From NCBI RefSeq assembly GCF_013396335.1, contig NZ_JABWSY010000004.1, positions 186,001-250,000 on the forward strand: a stretch of DNA of 64,000 bases, read 5' to 3'. The position numbers and the translations under genes were made by a program. Under the pieces are notes generated by a model that made no database searches, had not been told where the DNA came from, and was given only the letters and a program-made list of their open reading frames with translations. Shown here piece by piece: positions 16,958-25,771 of the stretch; the stretch's first letter is position 1, and each line of letters begins with the position of its first letter. This stretch comes from Bacillus sp. EB106-08-02-XG196 (GTDB lineage Bacteria; Bacillota; Bacilli; Bacillales; Cytobacillaceae).

Positions 16958-18844
16958 TTATAAATCAAACATCACAGTCTGTTCATTTATAATCTTTAAT
17001 TCACTTTCTTTCATTTTGTTAACCCTTGCATACGGAACGAAGTCCCCTTCGTATATATTTCCTTCTAGTAACACATTTTTACATCTGCCAAATTCAAATA
17101 ATACATCATGTATTCCATCGTAGTTCCTGGATGGAAGTACCTTGACAATCTTATTGTTTTTTATTGTAAAATTTTCCACGTTTTCTGCTGACACCACACA
17201 TTCATGCTGCATATAAAAAGTGTTATTCTCCACTGTAATATTTTTATGGATTGGTACTGGAGAATGAACCTCGCCAAGCGGGATTGGATGGATATGGATC
17301 GCTGGTTTACGATAATCCCAATCATCAACCGGAGTTACATGAAACGTGTTCCCCCGAATCGTCATATCCCTGACAGGACCAGATTCATACCAATCGTTCG
17401 AATCATTAGATATGAAGATTGTACTCATTGTAATGTTTTGAAAATGATTGCCTTCAATCAACACTTTCCTCCGTGTTGTACATAGGATTCCTCTTGTCGG
17501 AACATGGGAAAATCGATTATTCTTAATCACTACTTCTGGTGTATATGTCACGTTTTCCAAGACATATACAAATTCACCCTTTTCATTTTTGACACAATCA
17601 AAAGGGAGCTTTTTATTGAAGGTTACTTGCATGGTTTGAAGGTCATTTCCATCATGTCCTGGATGAACAACCTTCGTTACTTCATACTCTTCCTCAAATT
17701 CATCACCCATCGTTGCTCGATTGAAAAAGGCTGCTTTATCACCAAGATGATATTGCGGGAACCCGCTTTGCTGAGGGTGAGCATATATGACTTCTAATGT
17801 ATTTTCATTGATTATTTTTTGTACCCTTGTAAAAGTTCCGTGGATATTTATCGGGTCATCATGTGGATGCATAAAGGTACAACCGTCCACGGTAATCACG
17901 CCTTTGGCGCCTGATACATGGATAGAATCGGCAAAGCTTGATCCATGCTTCCCCATCTCTTGATTTGGAATGAAATTAGTCGTCTGAAATGTAATATCAC
18001 CACTCATTTGAACTAAAAAGCCAAAGCCATGCAGATAATGAATCGTGATGTTAGTTAAACATACTTGTTCACTTTCCCAAATCATAGCACCAGCCGTATT
18101 GCGATCGATCACTTTACAAAATTCAAACACACGATCGTCAACAACGCCTTTTGGCAGGGAATCATTATAGTGGATACGAATTTTGCCTGTCGCTAATTCC
18201 TCTATTTTCTGTCTATTTTCCGCGAACGGTCCTTCATTTACTCCATATCTTCTTTTTACTCCGTTCGATTCATCAAAGCCAACGATGACCATATCATTTT
18301 TTGAGCCTTCCTCTTTCCAATAATATTCATTGGAATAAGGGCTCCTTTCACTTAACCAATAAAAATAGGGCTGATTTTCACTAACTTCATAGGGAACATG
18401 ATCCTCTAGTTTATAATCAGCATAATAACGCCCCTGTTCCGCAACAGTGCTCTCGACGACTAATTCTGATAGTGTTGATACCTCGTAATCCCATGATAAG
18501 TTTTGTAGACGAATATTTTTTGAATAAAAAATCCCTAATCCCATGACATCGCCATGAAAATAAAAGAATGAACCGTTTCCTTCAACCGTTAGATCCTCCT
18601 GTTCCTCGATTAGAAAGCAAACCGTCTTAATCGGGTTTCTTCTTGTATCTGTATTTGATGTATGAAACTCTCTTTTGGGTGCATGATCTGGGTAAAAATG
18701 ATAGACTCCTTTAGGAAAAGATAGTATGGTGTCTTCCTTTATTCCTTTTATTTCTTGTAAAATTTTATGTACAATAGGAGAATAATCATGAATGGAGCTT
18801 GCTTCTCCCACATACTCTCTTACATCGATAATCCTTGCTTTCAT
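16958..18844 (-). CDS. GH110-like beta-helix protein, probable alpha-1,3-galactosidase (copy 1)
   Basis: 628 residues of beta-helix with the same motif order as the copy at 12536-14497: FPKGVYHFYP, SNTDTRRNP, VEGNGSFFYFHGD, SFADSIHVSGAKG, HPHDDPINIHGTF (about 305-317) and VPTRGILCTTRRKV. The start of the mature fold (YHFYPDHAPKREFHTSNTD) is very like GH110 alpha-galactosidases as I remember them. The expected reaction is removal of terminal alpha-1,3-galactose, with or without an adjacent fucose. It is cytosolic and lies directly after the binding lipoprotein gene, separated by a hairpin. The start has AAGGTGGGA upstream. Linkage specificity needs testing. Confidence 0.78.
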   Translation of the reverse strand: MKARIIDVREYVGEASSIHDYSPIVHKILQEIKGIKEDTILSFPKGVYHFYPDHAPKREFHTSNTDTRRNPIKTVCFLIEEQEDLTVEGNGSFFYFHGDVMGLGIFYSKNIRLQNLSWDYEVSTLSELVVESTVAEQGRYYADYKLEDHVPYEVSENQPYFYWLSERSPYSNEYYWKEEGSKNDMVIVGFDESNGVKRRYGVNEGPFAENRQKIEELATGKIRIHYNDSLPKGVVDDRVFEFCKVIDRNTAGAMIWESEQVCLTNITIHYLHGFGFLVQMSGDITFQTTNFIPNQEMGKHGSSFADSIHVSGAKGVITVDGCTFMHPHDDPINIHGTFTRVQKIINENTLEVIYAHPQQSGFPQYHLGDKAAFFNRATMGDEFEEEYEVTKVVHPGHDGNDLQTMQVTFNKKLPFDCVKNEKGEFVYVLENVTYTPEVVIKNNRFSHVPTRGILCTTRRKVLIEGNHFQNITMSTIFISNDSNDWYESGPVRDMTIRGNTFHVTPVDDWDYRKPAIHIHPIPLGEVHSPVPIHKNITVENNTFYMQHECVVSAENVENFTIKNNKIVKVLPSRNYDGIHDVLFEFGRCKNVLLEGNIYEGDFVPYARVNKMKESELKIINEQTVMFDL

Positions 18845-18865
18845 CTCTTTTTCCCACCTTAATAA

Positions 18866-18908
18866 AAAAAGAATACACGTCAGTTAAAGACCTTCGTGTA
18901 TTCTTTTT
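18866..18908 (-). terminator. Hairpin after the lipoprotein gene (partial terminator)
   Basis: Perfect 14-bp stem (arms 18866-18879 and 18895-18908; AAAAAGAATACACG) followed on the minus strand by a T-run. It sits between the binding-protein gene and the GH110 gene, so it probably reduces read-through and keeps the binding protein most abundant. Confidence 0.75.
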
Positions 18909-18922
18909 AATCATGTTAGTTT

Positions 18923-20575
18923 TTATTTTCCTACATCATACGCTTTTTGATAGATTTCTAAATAGCGGTCGACTTGTAAATTTTTAAAGCCATCAATATA
19001 CTTATCCCAATCTTTCTCGATATCTTTTGAACCAGTCACAAATTGAACCATGTTTTCTTCGATGTACTTAGTCATATTGATTTTTAATAAATTCACTTCA
19101 TCTGCTTCTTTTGGATCAACCCAAGCCGCTTCAAAATTAAATTGTTCTTTTGGTTCAAATCCATCATATTTCAGCGTTGCGTTATACAATCTTCTCTCAT
19201 ACCCTTCTACAGAGAATTCATCTTGTTCAGCGGCAATCGAGTCTCTAAGTGTTCTTGTCAAACCCAGTGGACCTCTTTCACCCCATCCGAAATGTACTTT
19301 ATCTTCCTCTTTTAAATCAGGTTCTGCAGGGATGATCGCATATTTTGCTTGTTTACCTGTTAAATCAATGTCTTCTGGACCACCTTTTTCCCAGTGAACA
19401 CCTTCTTTACCTCTTGCAGTCATCATGCTGCCTTCTTCTGAATATAAGAAATCCGCCAATTTTATTAATGCTTCCGCTTTTTTCCCTTTTGCTTTATTCG
19501 TAATCGCAAAAGTAAAATTATTGACATTACCATAATCGGAAGGGGTAAATTGAGCACCACCTGGCCCTTTCAAAGGTGGAACTACATCATATGCTTTTGA
19601 AGCATCCAAAGCGATATCCGAAATAATTGCCAAATGACTTGCTGCACCACCACCAAGGACAACATCACCTTGTGGCGTACCCAATTGTTTATAAGCTTCC
19701 GGATTCTGAGTAAATGCACCTTGATCGATTAATCCTGCTTTATATAAGGAATGAATATATTTCAATCCTTCCTTCCACTCTGGCTGTGTTGGTGCTAATA
19801 ATAATTTTCCATCATTTACATTAATATAATCTTTACCATTATTCGGAATGAATGCATTCATAAGAAAGATAGTAGGATCATCACCAAGCATTGTGCTTTC
19901 GCCACTCAACGGAATTTCATCTTTTTTACCATTTCCATTTGGGTCATTGTTCTTAAATGCCTCCATAACTGTTTTAAAATCTTCAGTTGTTGTTGGCATT
20001 TCTAAATTCAGCTTGTCCAGCCAGTCTGTATTAATCCACATTTTTCCATACTTAGAACAATGGAAACATTCATTTACTGGCGGCAGAGCATAAATATTAC
20101 CATCCGGTGCAGTCATTCCTTTTTCTAAATAAGGAACTTCTGTCATCAATTTTTGAAGATTTGGTGCGTGTTCAGTAATTAAATCATTTAACGGTAGGAA
20201 AACTCCTTCTTTCCCATACTTTTGCGCTTCAACTTTAGAAATATTATCTAACCAAGCAACTAGCAAATAAGCATCTGGATAGTCACCACTGGCCAGCGAC
20301 AATTGACGTTTTTCTTTCGCAGCATCTTGATTCGCGTCTTGCCAGTTAATTTTGATGTTGAACTTTTCTTCTACCATTTTCGTAAATTCATTTTTCTCAC
20401 GATCAAAAACTGGATCGTATGAAATGCTTGGTGTGAAGATAGATACTTCAATTGGTCCATTTGGATCTGAACCCTCACTTGAATTGTCTGATGAGCTATT
20501 CTTGCTAGGAACACAGCCAGCAAAAAGTAAAACCATAGAAACTAAAAGCAGAAAAATAGCCGATAACCTCTTCAT
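18923..20575 (-). CDS. ABC transporter oligosaccharide-binding lipoprotein (LplA/YtcQ-like)
   Basis: 550 residues with a lipoprotein signal: KR followed by a hydrophobic stretch and LFAGC, lipid-carrying Cys at position 21, then a Ser/Asn-rich linker. The mature part is a family-1 type solute-binding protein, with KEEDPNGNGKKDE-like calcium-loop sequence (NDPNGNGKKDEIPL near 210). It captures oligosaccharides outside the membrane and passes them to the two upstream-encoded permeases. The enzymes behind it suggest fucosylated, alpha-galactosylated oligosaccharides. The start has AAAGGAGATG upstream. No ATPase is encoded nearby. Confidence 0.9.
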   Translation of the reverse strand: MKRLSAIFLLLVSMVLLFAGCVPSKNSSSDNSSEGSDPNGPIEVSIFTPSISYDPVFDREKNEFTKMVEEKFNIKINWQDANQDAAKEKRQLSLASGDYPDAYLLVAWLDNISKVEAQKYGKEGVFLPLNDLITEHAPNLQKLMTEVPYLEKGMTAPDGNIYALPPVNECFHCSKYGKMWINTDWLDKLNLEMPTTTEDFKTVMEAFKNNDPNGNGKKDEIPLSGESTMLGDDPTIFLMNAFIPNNGKDYINVNDGKLLLAPTQPEWKEGLKYIHSLYKAGLIDQGAFTQNPEAYKQLGTPQGDVVLGGGAASHLAIISDIALDASKAYDVVPPLKGPGGAQFTPSDYGNVNNFTFAITNKAKGKKAEALIKLADFLYSEEGSMMTARGKEGVHWEKGGPEDIDLTGKQAKYAIIPAEPDLKEEDKVHFGWGERGPLGLTRTLRDSIAAEQDEFSVEGYERRLYNATLKYDGFEPKEQFNFEAAWVDPKEADEVNLLKINMTKYIEENMVQFVTGSKDIEKDWDKYIDGFKNLQVDRYLEIYQKAYDVGK

Positions 20576-20630
20576 ATAAACATCTCCTTTGTTTTTACTA
20601 ACGTTATTTTAAAAACGTTCCAAACTGTTT

Positions 20631-21527
20631 TTAACCCTTTACTGATCCAATTAACATCCCTTTCACAAAATGCTTTTGAACAAATGGATACAGCATTAAA
20701 ACTGGTAAACTTGAAATAACAATTAATGAATACTTCATTAATTCTTTTAATCCTTGCATTTTCAAAATATCTTCTATATTTGCTGATGGATCGGTATTTA
20801 AAATGAGAAGACTTCTTAAAATGAGCTGTAATGGATATAGCTCTTCCGATTTTAAATAAATCAATGCATCAAAATACATATTCCACTTCATAACAGCATA
20901 CATAAGGACAAGAACAGCAATAATTGGCTTTGCCAACGGTAATACAACTTTAAAGATGAATCCAATATCGCTGCAACCATCCATCTCACTTGCTTCTACT
21001 AATTCATCTGGAATGGCAGATTGGAAGAAAGTTCTTGCAATGATTACTTGAAACACAGCAAGGGCTGACGGTAGTAAAAGTGCCCAGATCGTATCGATTA
21101 AATTTAAATTTTTCACAACAAGATACATCGGAATTAATCCGCCATCAAATATCATTGTAAAAACAAGTAAAAGCATGATTAGTTTTCGACCATAAAACGT
21201 TTTTCTTGAAAGTGGATAAGCAAGCATAATCGTTATACTTACGCTAATAAATGTCCCAACAACGGTGTAGAATAGTGAATTCGAAAATCCTTGAAGAATT
21301 TGCGGATTCTTAAATACGGTTGTGTATCCTAATAATGTCGGTTCTACTGGCAATAGCCAAACACGTCCAGATGTTACCGCAGATGCACTACTAAATGAAG
21401 CGCTCACAATATAGATAAGCGGATAGAGAACAGCAATTAAAATTAAAGCTAGGAATACATACACTGCTATCATAAAAATGCGGTCTACTTTTGATTCTTG
21501 AATACTTGTATTTTTCGTTTTCTTCAT
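20631..21527 (-). CDS. ABC transporter permease, YtcP/MalG type
   Basis: About 298 residues, six predicted membrane segments, with the N-terminal pattern DRIFMIAVYVFLALILIAVL then YPLIYIVSASFS typical of YtcP-like CUT1 permeases. The ATPase-contact (EAA) loop is ELVEASEMDGCSDIGFIFK near 190, and the C-terminus FVQKHFVKGMLIGSVKG is a family hallmark. It forms a heterodimer with the permease encoded just upstream. ATG 21527 is chosen for GGAGGGAAG before it; an in-frame ATG at 21545 overlaps the upstream gene. Confidence 0.92.
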   Translation of the reverse strand: MKKTKNTSIQESKVDRIFMIAVYVFLALILIAVLYPLIYIVSASFSSASAVTSGRVWLLPVEPTLLGYTTVFKNPQILQGFSNSLFYTVVGTFISVSITIMLAYPLSRKTFYGRKLIMLLLVFTMIFDGGLIPMYLVVKNLNLIDTIWALLLPSALAVFQVIIARTFFQSAIPDELVEASEMDGCSDIGFIFKVVLPLAKPIIAVLVLMYAVMKWNMYFDALIYLKSEELYPLQLILRSLLILNTDPSANIEDILKMQGLKELMKYSLIVISSLPVLMLYPFVQKHFVKGMLIGSVKG

Positions 21528-21538
21528 ACTCTTCCCTC

Positions 21539-22510
21539 CTACCATAAGCTTGATGACGAGAATCGTTTCGATATTTTGTTAGCAGTAAAAATTAATATGA
21601 AGTTAACAATAGAATTAAATAAACCTACTGCAGATGCAAAACTAAAGTTCGCTCCAAGTAATCCAACTTTATACACATAAGTAGAAATAACTTCAGATGA
21701 ATTCGTATTCATTGGATTTTGTAATAGATAGATTTTTTCAAATCCCATTGACATGATACTTCCAACATTAAGAATTAATAAGACAATAATAATTGGGAAT
21801 ATTCCTGGAAGATCGACATTCATAATTTTTTGAAAGCGATTTGCTCCGTCGACCTTTGCCGCTTCATACAATTGTGTATCTACTCCTGCTAAAGCTGCTA
21901 AATAAATGATTGTCGCGTATCCGGTGTTTTGCCATACATCCGACCATACATAGATAGATTTGAAATAGGATGGATTCCCTAAAAAATTTATCGGATCGAT
22001 TCCGAATAAACCTAAAATATTATTAACGATTCCTGCATTTGGTGATAGAAATAAGATAATGATCGACACCATAATGACAGTAGAGATAAAGTACGGTGCA
22101 TACGTAATCGTTTGCACTAATTTTTTGAAACGGGCATTTTGAACTTCATTTAAAGCCAAAGCTAAGATAATGGGACAAATAAACCCTACAACTAATCCGT
22201 AAATACTCAACCCTAGTGTATTTTTTAATAATAACGAAAAGTTAGGACTCTCAAAAAAGGATTGGAAATACTTCATTCCTGCCCATTCACTGCCCCAAAT
22301 CCCTTTGACCACACTATAGTCTTTAAACGCAATGACAATCCCAGCCATCGGAACATACTTAAAGATGATCAAAAATACTAATGGAATGAAAACTAAAAAA
22401 TATAGTTGCCAGTGTTTCTTAATTTTTTTCCATGTTGAACTTTTTGACACTATTTGTTTTTCAACAGCTTCATTTCTAATACCTTTTTGATTTATGACTT
22501 CTGTTTTCAT
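21539..22510 (-). CDS. ABC transporter permease, LplB type
   Basis: About 323 residues with six membrane segments; WQLYFLVFIPLVFLIIFKYV is the first. Family signatures are PMAGIVIAFKDY, the EAA loop LYEAAKVDGANRFQKIMNVD near 215, and YLLQNPMNTNSSEVISTYVY. It is the first gene of the importer operon. ATG 22510 follows GGGGGGG; a TTG at 22531 is less likely. A LacI-like site (22546-22559) and a cre-like site (22527-22540) immediately precede it, suggesting induction by substrate and glucose repression. Confidence 0.92.
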   Translation of the reverse strand: MKTEVINQKGIRNEAVEKQIVSKSSTWKKIKKHWQLYFLVFIPLVFLIIFKYVPMAGIVIAFKDYSVVKGIWGSEWAGMKYFQSFFESPNFSLLLKNTLGLSIYGLVVGFICPIILALALNEVQNARFKKLVQTITYAPYFISTVIMVSIIILFLSPNAGIVNNILGLFGIDPINFLGNPSYFKSIYVWSDVWQNTGYATIIYLAALAGVDTQLYEAAKVDGANRFQKIMNVDLPGIFPIIIVLLILNVGSIMSMGFEKIYLLQNPMNTNSSEVISTYVYKVGLLGANFSFASAVGLFNSIVNFILIFTANKISKRFSSSSLW

Positions 22511-22526
22511 GTAACCCCCCCATTCT

Positions 22527-22540
22527 TTCAAACGCTTTCA
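22527..22540. promoter_or_regulatory. cre-like site before the first ABC operon
   Basis: TTCAAACGCTTTCA differs from the CcpA consensus TGWAANCGNTNWCA mainly at its first positions. It sits between the LacI-like site and the ribosome binding site, where CcpA binding would block transcription. Confidence 0.45.
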
Positions 22541-22545
22541 AGATT

Positions 22546-22559
22546 TGTTACCGCTATCA
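22546..22559. promoter_or_regulatory. LacI-type operator variant before the first ABC operon
   Basis: TGTTACCGCTATCA differs from the perfect palindromes TGTTACCGGTAACA and TGTTATCGATAACA at a few right-half positions; it closely resembles TGTTATCGCTACCA upstream of lacI. I did not find a convincing -35/-10 pair here, so its position relative to the promoter is unknown. Confidence 0.5.
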
Positions 22560-22612
22560 TAAGGGAATTCAGAAAAATTAAAAAGATGCGATTTTTTTTC
22601 GATGGTACAAGG

Positions 22613-22639
22613 AAAAAACCCTTAATTATCAAGGGTTTT
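22613..22639 (-). terminator. Terminator of the AraC-type regulator gene
   Basis: Nine-base stem (AAAACCCTT, 22615-22623, with 22631-22639), 7-base loop, followed by T residues on the minus strand. It separates the regulator transcript from the ABC operon. Confidence 0.75.
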
Positions 22640-22717
22640 CGGGGTACTGATTTCCTGATACCGTACATTAAATTTCGAGGGTACAATCTATTGTAAGTAC
22701 TATTTTTTCTACTTTAC

Positions 22718-25015
22718 TTATGTCTCTTTTAACATTTTTCGATATTCTGATGGGGAAGAACCGGTATTTCGTTTAAAGGCACGTCTAAAAGAATGAGCAC
22801 TATTATATCCTGAAAGCATAGCAATTTCCTCTATCGAATCATCGGAATGTGTCAAATTTGTTTTTGCAAAGTTGATTCGGACATCTTCTATATAATCGGA
22901 AATGTTTACACCAACATGTTCCTTGAAAATTAACGGTACCATTTTTTCTGGAAGACTAACAGCTTCAGATATTTTATACAACGTTAAATTTGGATCATGA
23001 TAATTCTGTTTAATCCATTCCTTCATCCTAGTAATGACTTGCTGCTTGCCTGCTGATTTACTCTCATAAATTGATAGTGCAATTTCTGTGACCATTTCTT
23101 TTATCTCTTCGATACTTTTTTCAAAGGACCCTTTTTTCGTTAACTGTTCATCTAAACGATTGCGTATTTCATCGACCATCACGGTATTCAATTGCGTGTT
23201 TTTCGAAAGAATTCGCACAATCGTCCCTTTCAAAGCGGTTAATAATTGGTTTCCCAATTGATACGTTAACGTTCTTACTTCAACATTTTCGATGATTATT
23301 TTATCAAGAAGTTCTTTTACTTCATTTAATTCTCCGTTCTTCATGGCATTAATGAGTCGAAGTTCTATTTCAATAGGATAGTAATAATCGATATTGCACT
23401 CTTGATATTGGTGCTGATATTTATATACCGAGCCTTGTCGATGAATGGATTGTATAAATGGTAAACTTAACTTTGCTTCCTCAAAGGCTTGGTGGATCTC
23501 TGTCAACTGTTCAAATGAGCTGCCGATACCTATATTCACCTTCAAGCTATACTTTTTTGCTATTTGTTTAATAAACAAATTAAGATTTTCTTCCAATTGT
23601 TTCGTTTCTTGAGATGATATTTTTTTATCATATGGTAATAGGAAAAGGACTTGATCTTTATCAATATTTGAAAGCAGTACCCTCCCTTTAAAGATTTCAG
23701 TAAATTCATTTTGAATGAAAAGCTGCGCGACATTCATTTCATCTAACATGTCCTTATCCAGTTCATTCAACATATGAATAATTTGTACGACACCGACATA
23801 ACCGAAGGATCCTTTTAATGGAATATTTGCTTGTTCCATTAAAGCTCGCGCCTCTTTTGAAGAAGTTATTTCCCCTGCGACTAATTTTCGAAGTAACGAA
23901 TCTTGCAAGAGAGGAAGTTGATCTTGAATTTGGTCTTTTAGTCTATCATTTCTTGCAATGATTTCTTCAACATTGCTATGAATAAAATCATACGGATCTG
24001 TTCCTTTTCCTATATCAGTAATCTTCATCATTCCTAGAAGCCGATTTAGTGGGATACTATTTTTATATGAAAAAAGAAGGGCAGTAAATAGTCCGACAAT
24101 AATCGTGAAAAATGCAAGGGCAGAACTGATGGTTTGAATAAAATTAACATCCTCTGATAATTTCTCTTTTGAAATGACAGCAACATATGTCCACTTATTA
24201 TTTTTTGACTTGGTTTCAATATACATATACTTCTTGTCATGTTCCTTAATGGAGAATTCACCCGTAGACTTTTCAAAAGAAATCAGGTTTTTATCCATGT
24301 TATCGCCTGCAATAAGATTCCCTTTATCATCAAGAATAAATGTTGAGCCGTCGTATTGGGAAGAAATTCTATTCAATAATGTTGTAATTTCTGATTCGTT
24401 TATCATCACAACGATATTTGCTTTCGGATTTTCTTTATTATTAAAAGGGAGAGATTGTACATACGTAATGATCGGTTCCGTAGTTTCCCCCATCTTCACT
24501 TTAGTGGAGGGTAAATAATATCTTGAAAGATACGTTTGGTTGATGTCCTTTTTCCATTTATCATAACTTAACCCTTCATAGACATGGGTATTATAATAGT
24601 CTTTTATACGAACGTATGATGATTCGGGCGATACGATGGTATCAATCTGGTTAAAGTATATATAAAAATTTCTAAACAACTGATTCGTTAACCAATACGG
24701 ACTGATACTGTTTTGGACTTTATATATATCGTAAGCAATATTCAAATCCGTACTTGACGTACGATTCATCAATTGATTAATTTCTGGATTCAAAGACATC
24801 TGATAAACAAATTTCTCAATCTCATCATTTTTTTGATCGATAATTTCTTTTGTTTGATTTAGCAGGTTTTTACTATTCTCAGTAGCATTTTCGCTGATTT
24901 TATGAATACTTACTTGATAAATGATTAAACTCGCTAAAAGTGGAATAACAAGTATCAATAGATATGATAATAAAAACTTCCTAAAAACAGTTATTTTTTC
25001 TAATCTATCAAACAT
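22718..25015 (-). CDS. Membrane-bound AraC-family regulator with extracellular sensor domain (YesN-like)
   Basis: 765 residues. A first membrane helix (about 12-32), an extracellular Cache-like sensor (33-290), a second helix (about 292-312), a cytosolic linker and a C-terminal double helix-turn-helix of AraC type (about 665-760, ending SGYNSAHSFRRAFKRNTGSSPSEYRK). Proteins of this layout sit next to LplABC-type importers and activate them upon sensing sugar or the loaded binding protein; that is inferred here from its place just before the ABC operon. It is translated from ATG with AAAGGAGC upstream and shares a transcript with the 207-residue gene. Confidence 0.85.
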   Translation of the reverse strand: MFDRLEKITVFRKFLLSYLLILVIPLLASLIIYQVSIHKISENATENSKNLLNQTKEIIDQKNDEIEKFVYQMSLNPEINQLMNRTSSTDLNIAYDIYKVQNSISPYWLTNQLFRNFYIYFNQIDTIVSPESSYVRIKDYYNTHVYEGLSYDKWKKDINQTYLSRYYLPSTKVKMGETTEPIITYVQSLPFNNKENPKANIVVMINESEITTLLNRISSQYDGSTFILDDKGNLIAGDNMDKNLISFEKSTGEFSIKEHDKKYMYIETKSKNNKWTYVAVISKEKLSEDVNFIQTISSALAFFTIIVGLFTALLFSYKNSIPLNRLLGMMKITDIGKGTDPYDFIHSNVEEIIARNDRLKDQIQDQLPLLQDSLLRKLVAGEITSSKEARALMEQANIPLKGSFGYVGVVQIIHMLNELDKDMLDEMNVAQLFIQNEFTEIFKGRVLLSNIDKDQVLFLLPYDKKISSQETKQLEENLNLFIKQIAKKYSLKVNIGIGSSFEQLTEIHQAFEEAKLSLPFIQSIHRQGSVYKYQHQYQECNIDYYYPIEIELRLINAMKNGELNEVKELLDKIIIENVEVRTLTYQLGNQLLTALKGTIVRILSKNTQLNTVMVDEIRNRLDEQLTKKGSFEKSIEEIKEMVTEIALSIYESKSAGKQQVITRMKEWIKQNYHDPNLTLYKISEAVSLPEKMVPLIFKEHVGVNISDYIEDVRINFAKTNLTHSDDSIEEIAMLSGYNSAHSFRRAFKRNTGSSPSEYRKMLKET

Positions 25016-25049
25016 TTCAAGCTCCTTTCTTCCACTTTACATTTTCTCA

Positions 25050-25673
25050 TTATTTGAGATTATGAACGAATTTTTTGACCTCATCGATTCGTTCCGTATT
25101 AGTCAAAATAGCCAAAACAAGAGGGTTGTTCGTTTCAACGATGGTGGAAAAAGATGAAATTTCTGAAACATCAATTCCGGTAATTTTATTAGGATCATTT
25201 TGCGATGGATATTTTTTTTCTTTCCATTCTATTAGCTCGTTTAAGCTGCTCAAATCATATAAATTTTCCTCTTCATTAAATTGATGAAAGGTCTCTTCAT
25301 CTACTAGCAGCACATCCACTTCTTTTGCCGCTATTTCCGCTGCCAATTTTTGAATCTTCGCTAATGAATCGGGATTACTTGAAACCTCACTTGTATTAAT
25401 GGCATGTACTGACATGCTCTCATTCTTTTTAGTGTTAACAACATATTTTTCTAACTCTTTTTGTAATTTTATTGTTTGTTCAGCGTTAGTGTTAGCTCCC
25501 ACAACTCGAACAGATAAAATCTCTTTATGTTGATTCGAAAAAGTATTAATTCCCAAGATGAGAAAGAAAAGGATAACAACAGCAGCAATCATGTGGAAGG
25601 AATAATATTCAATCAAATACTCTATTTTCCCCTTCAGAGTTAAGGGTTGTAATCGTTCTCTTAACTTTTTCAA
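25050..25673 (-). CDS. Unknown single-pass membrane protein
   Basis: 207 residues that I do not recognise. A basic N-terminus (KKLRERLQPLTLKGKIEYLIE) is followed by one membrane helix at about 30-48 (AAVVILFFLILGINTF), then a soluble, charged domain of about 155 residues, probably outside, with VRVVGANTNAEQ, AAKEVDVLLVDEETF and PLVLAILTNTERIDEVKKFV. The pattern of alternating strands and helices recalls a small periplasmic-binding-like fold. It precedes the AraC sensor gene by 34 bases, so it may help signal detection by that regulator. No promoter clearer than the operator/terminator region upstream was found. Confidence 0.6.
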   Translation of the reverse strand: MKKLRERLQPLTLKGKIEYLIEYYSFHMIAAVVILFFLILGINTFSNQHKEILSVRVVGANTNAEQTIKLQKELEKYVVNTKKNESMSVHAINTSEVSSNPDSLAKIQKLAAEIAAKEVDVLLVDEETFHQFNEEENLYDLSSLNELIEWKEKKYPSQNDPNKITGIDVSEISSFSTIVETNNPLVLAILTNTERIDEVKKFVHNLK

Positions 25674-25722
25674 TGTACTGTCACCTCTTATATCTCATTT
25701 TAGCATTTTTTGACGAAAAAAA

Positions 25723-25752
25723 TAGATTCATGTTATCGATAACACGAATCTA
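25723..25752 (-). terminator. Terminator of the GH29 gene with embedded LacI-type palindrome
   Basis: A 30-bp almost perfect dyad: TAGATTC, the 14-mer TGTTATCGATAACA (25731-25744) and GAATCTA, with one unpaired A/C pair between. On the minus strand a run of T residues follows, so it works as an intrinsic terminator 20 bases after the GH29 stop. The core is identical to the fucose-operon operator, so LacI may also bind here. Confidence 0.75.
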
Positions 25753-25771
25753 GGAAACTTTTACTAATAAA

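Noticed and set aside
22560..22612. Promoter for the first ABC operon
   Set aside because: TATGAT-like sequence is present but no acceptable -35 at 16-18 bases; left unassigned.
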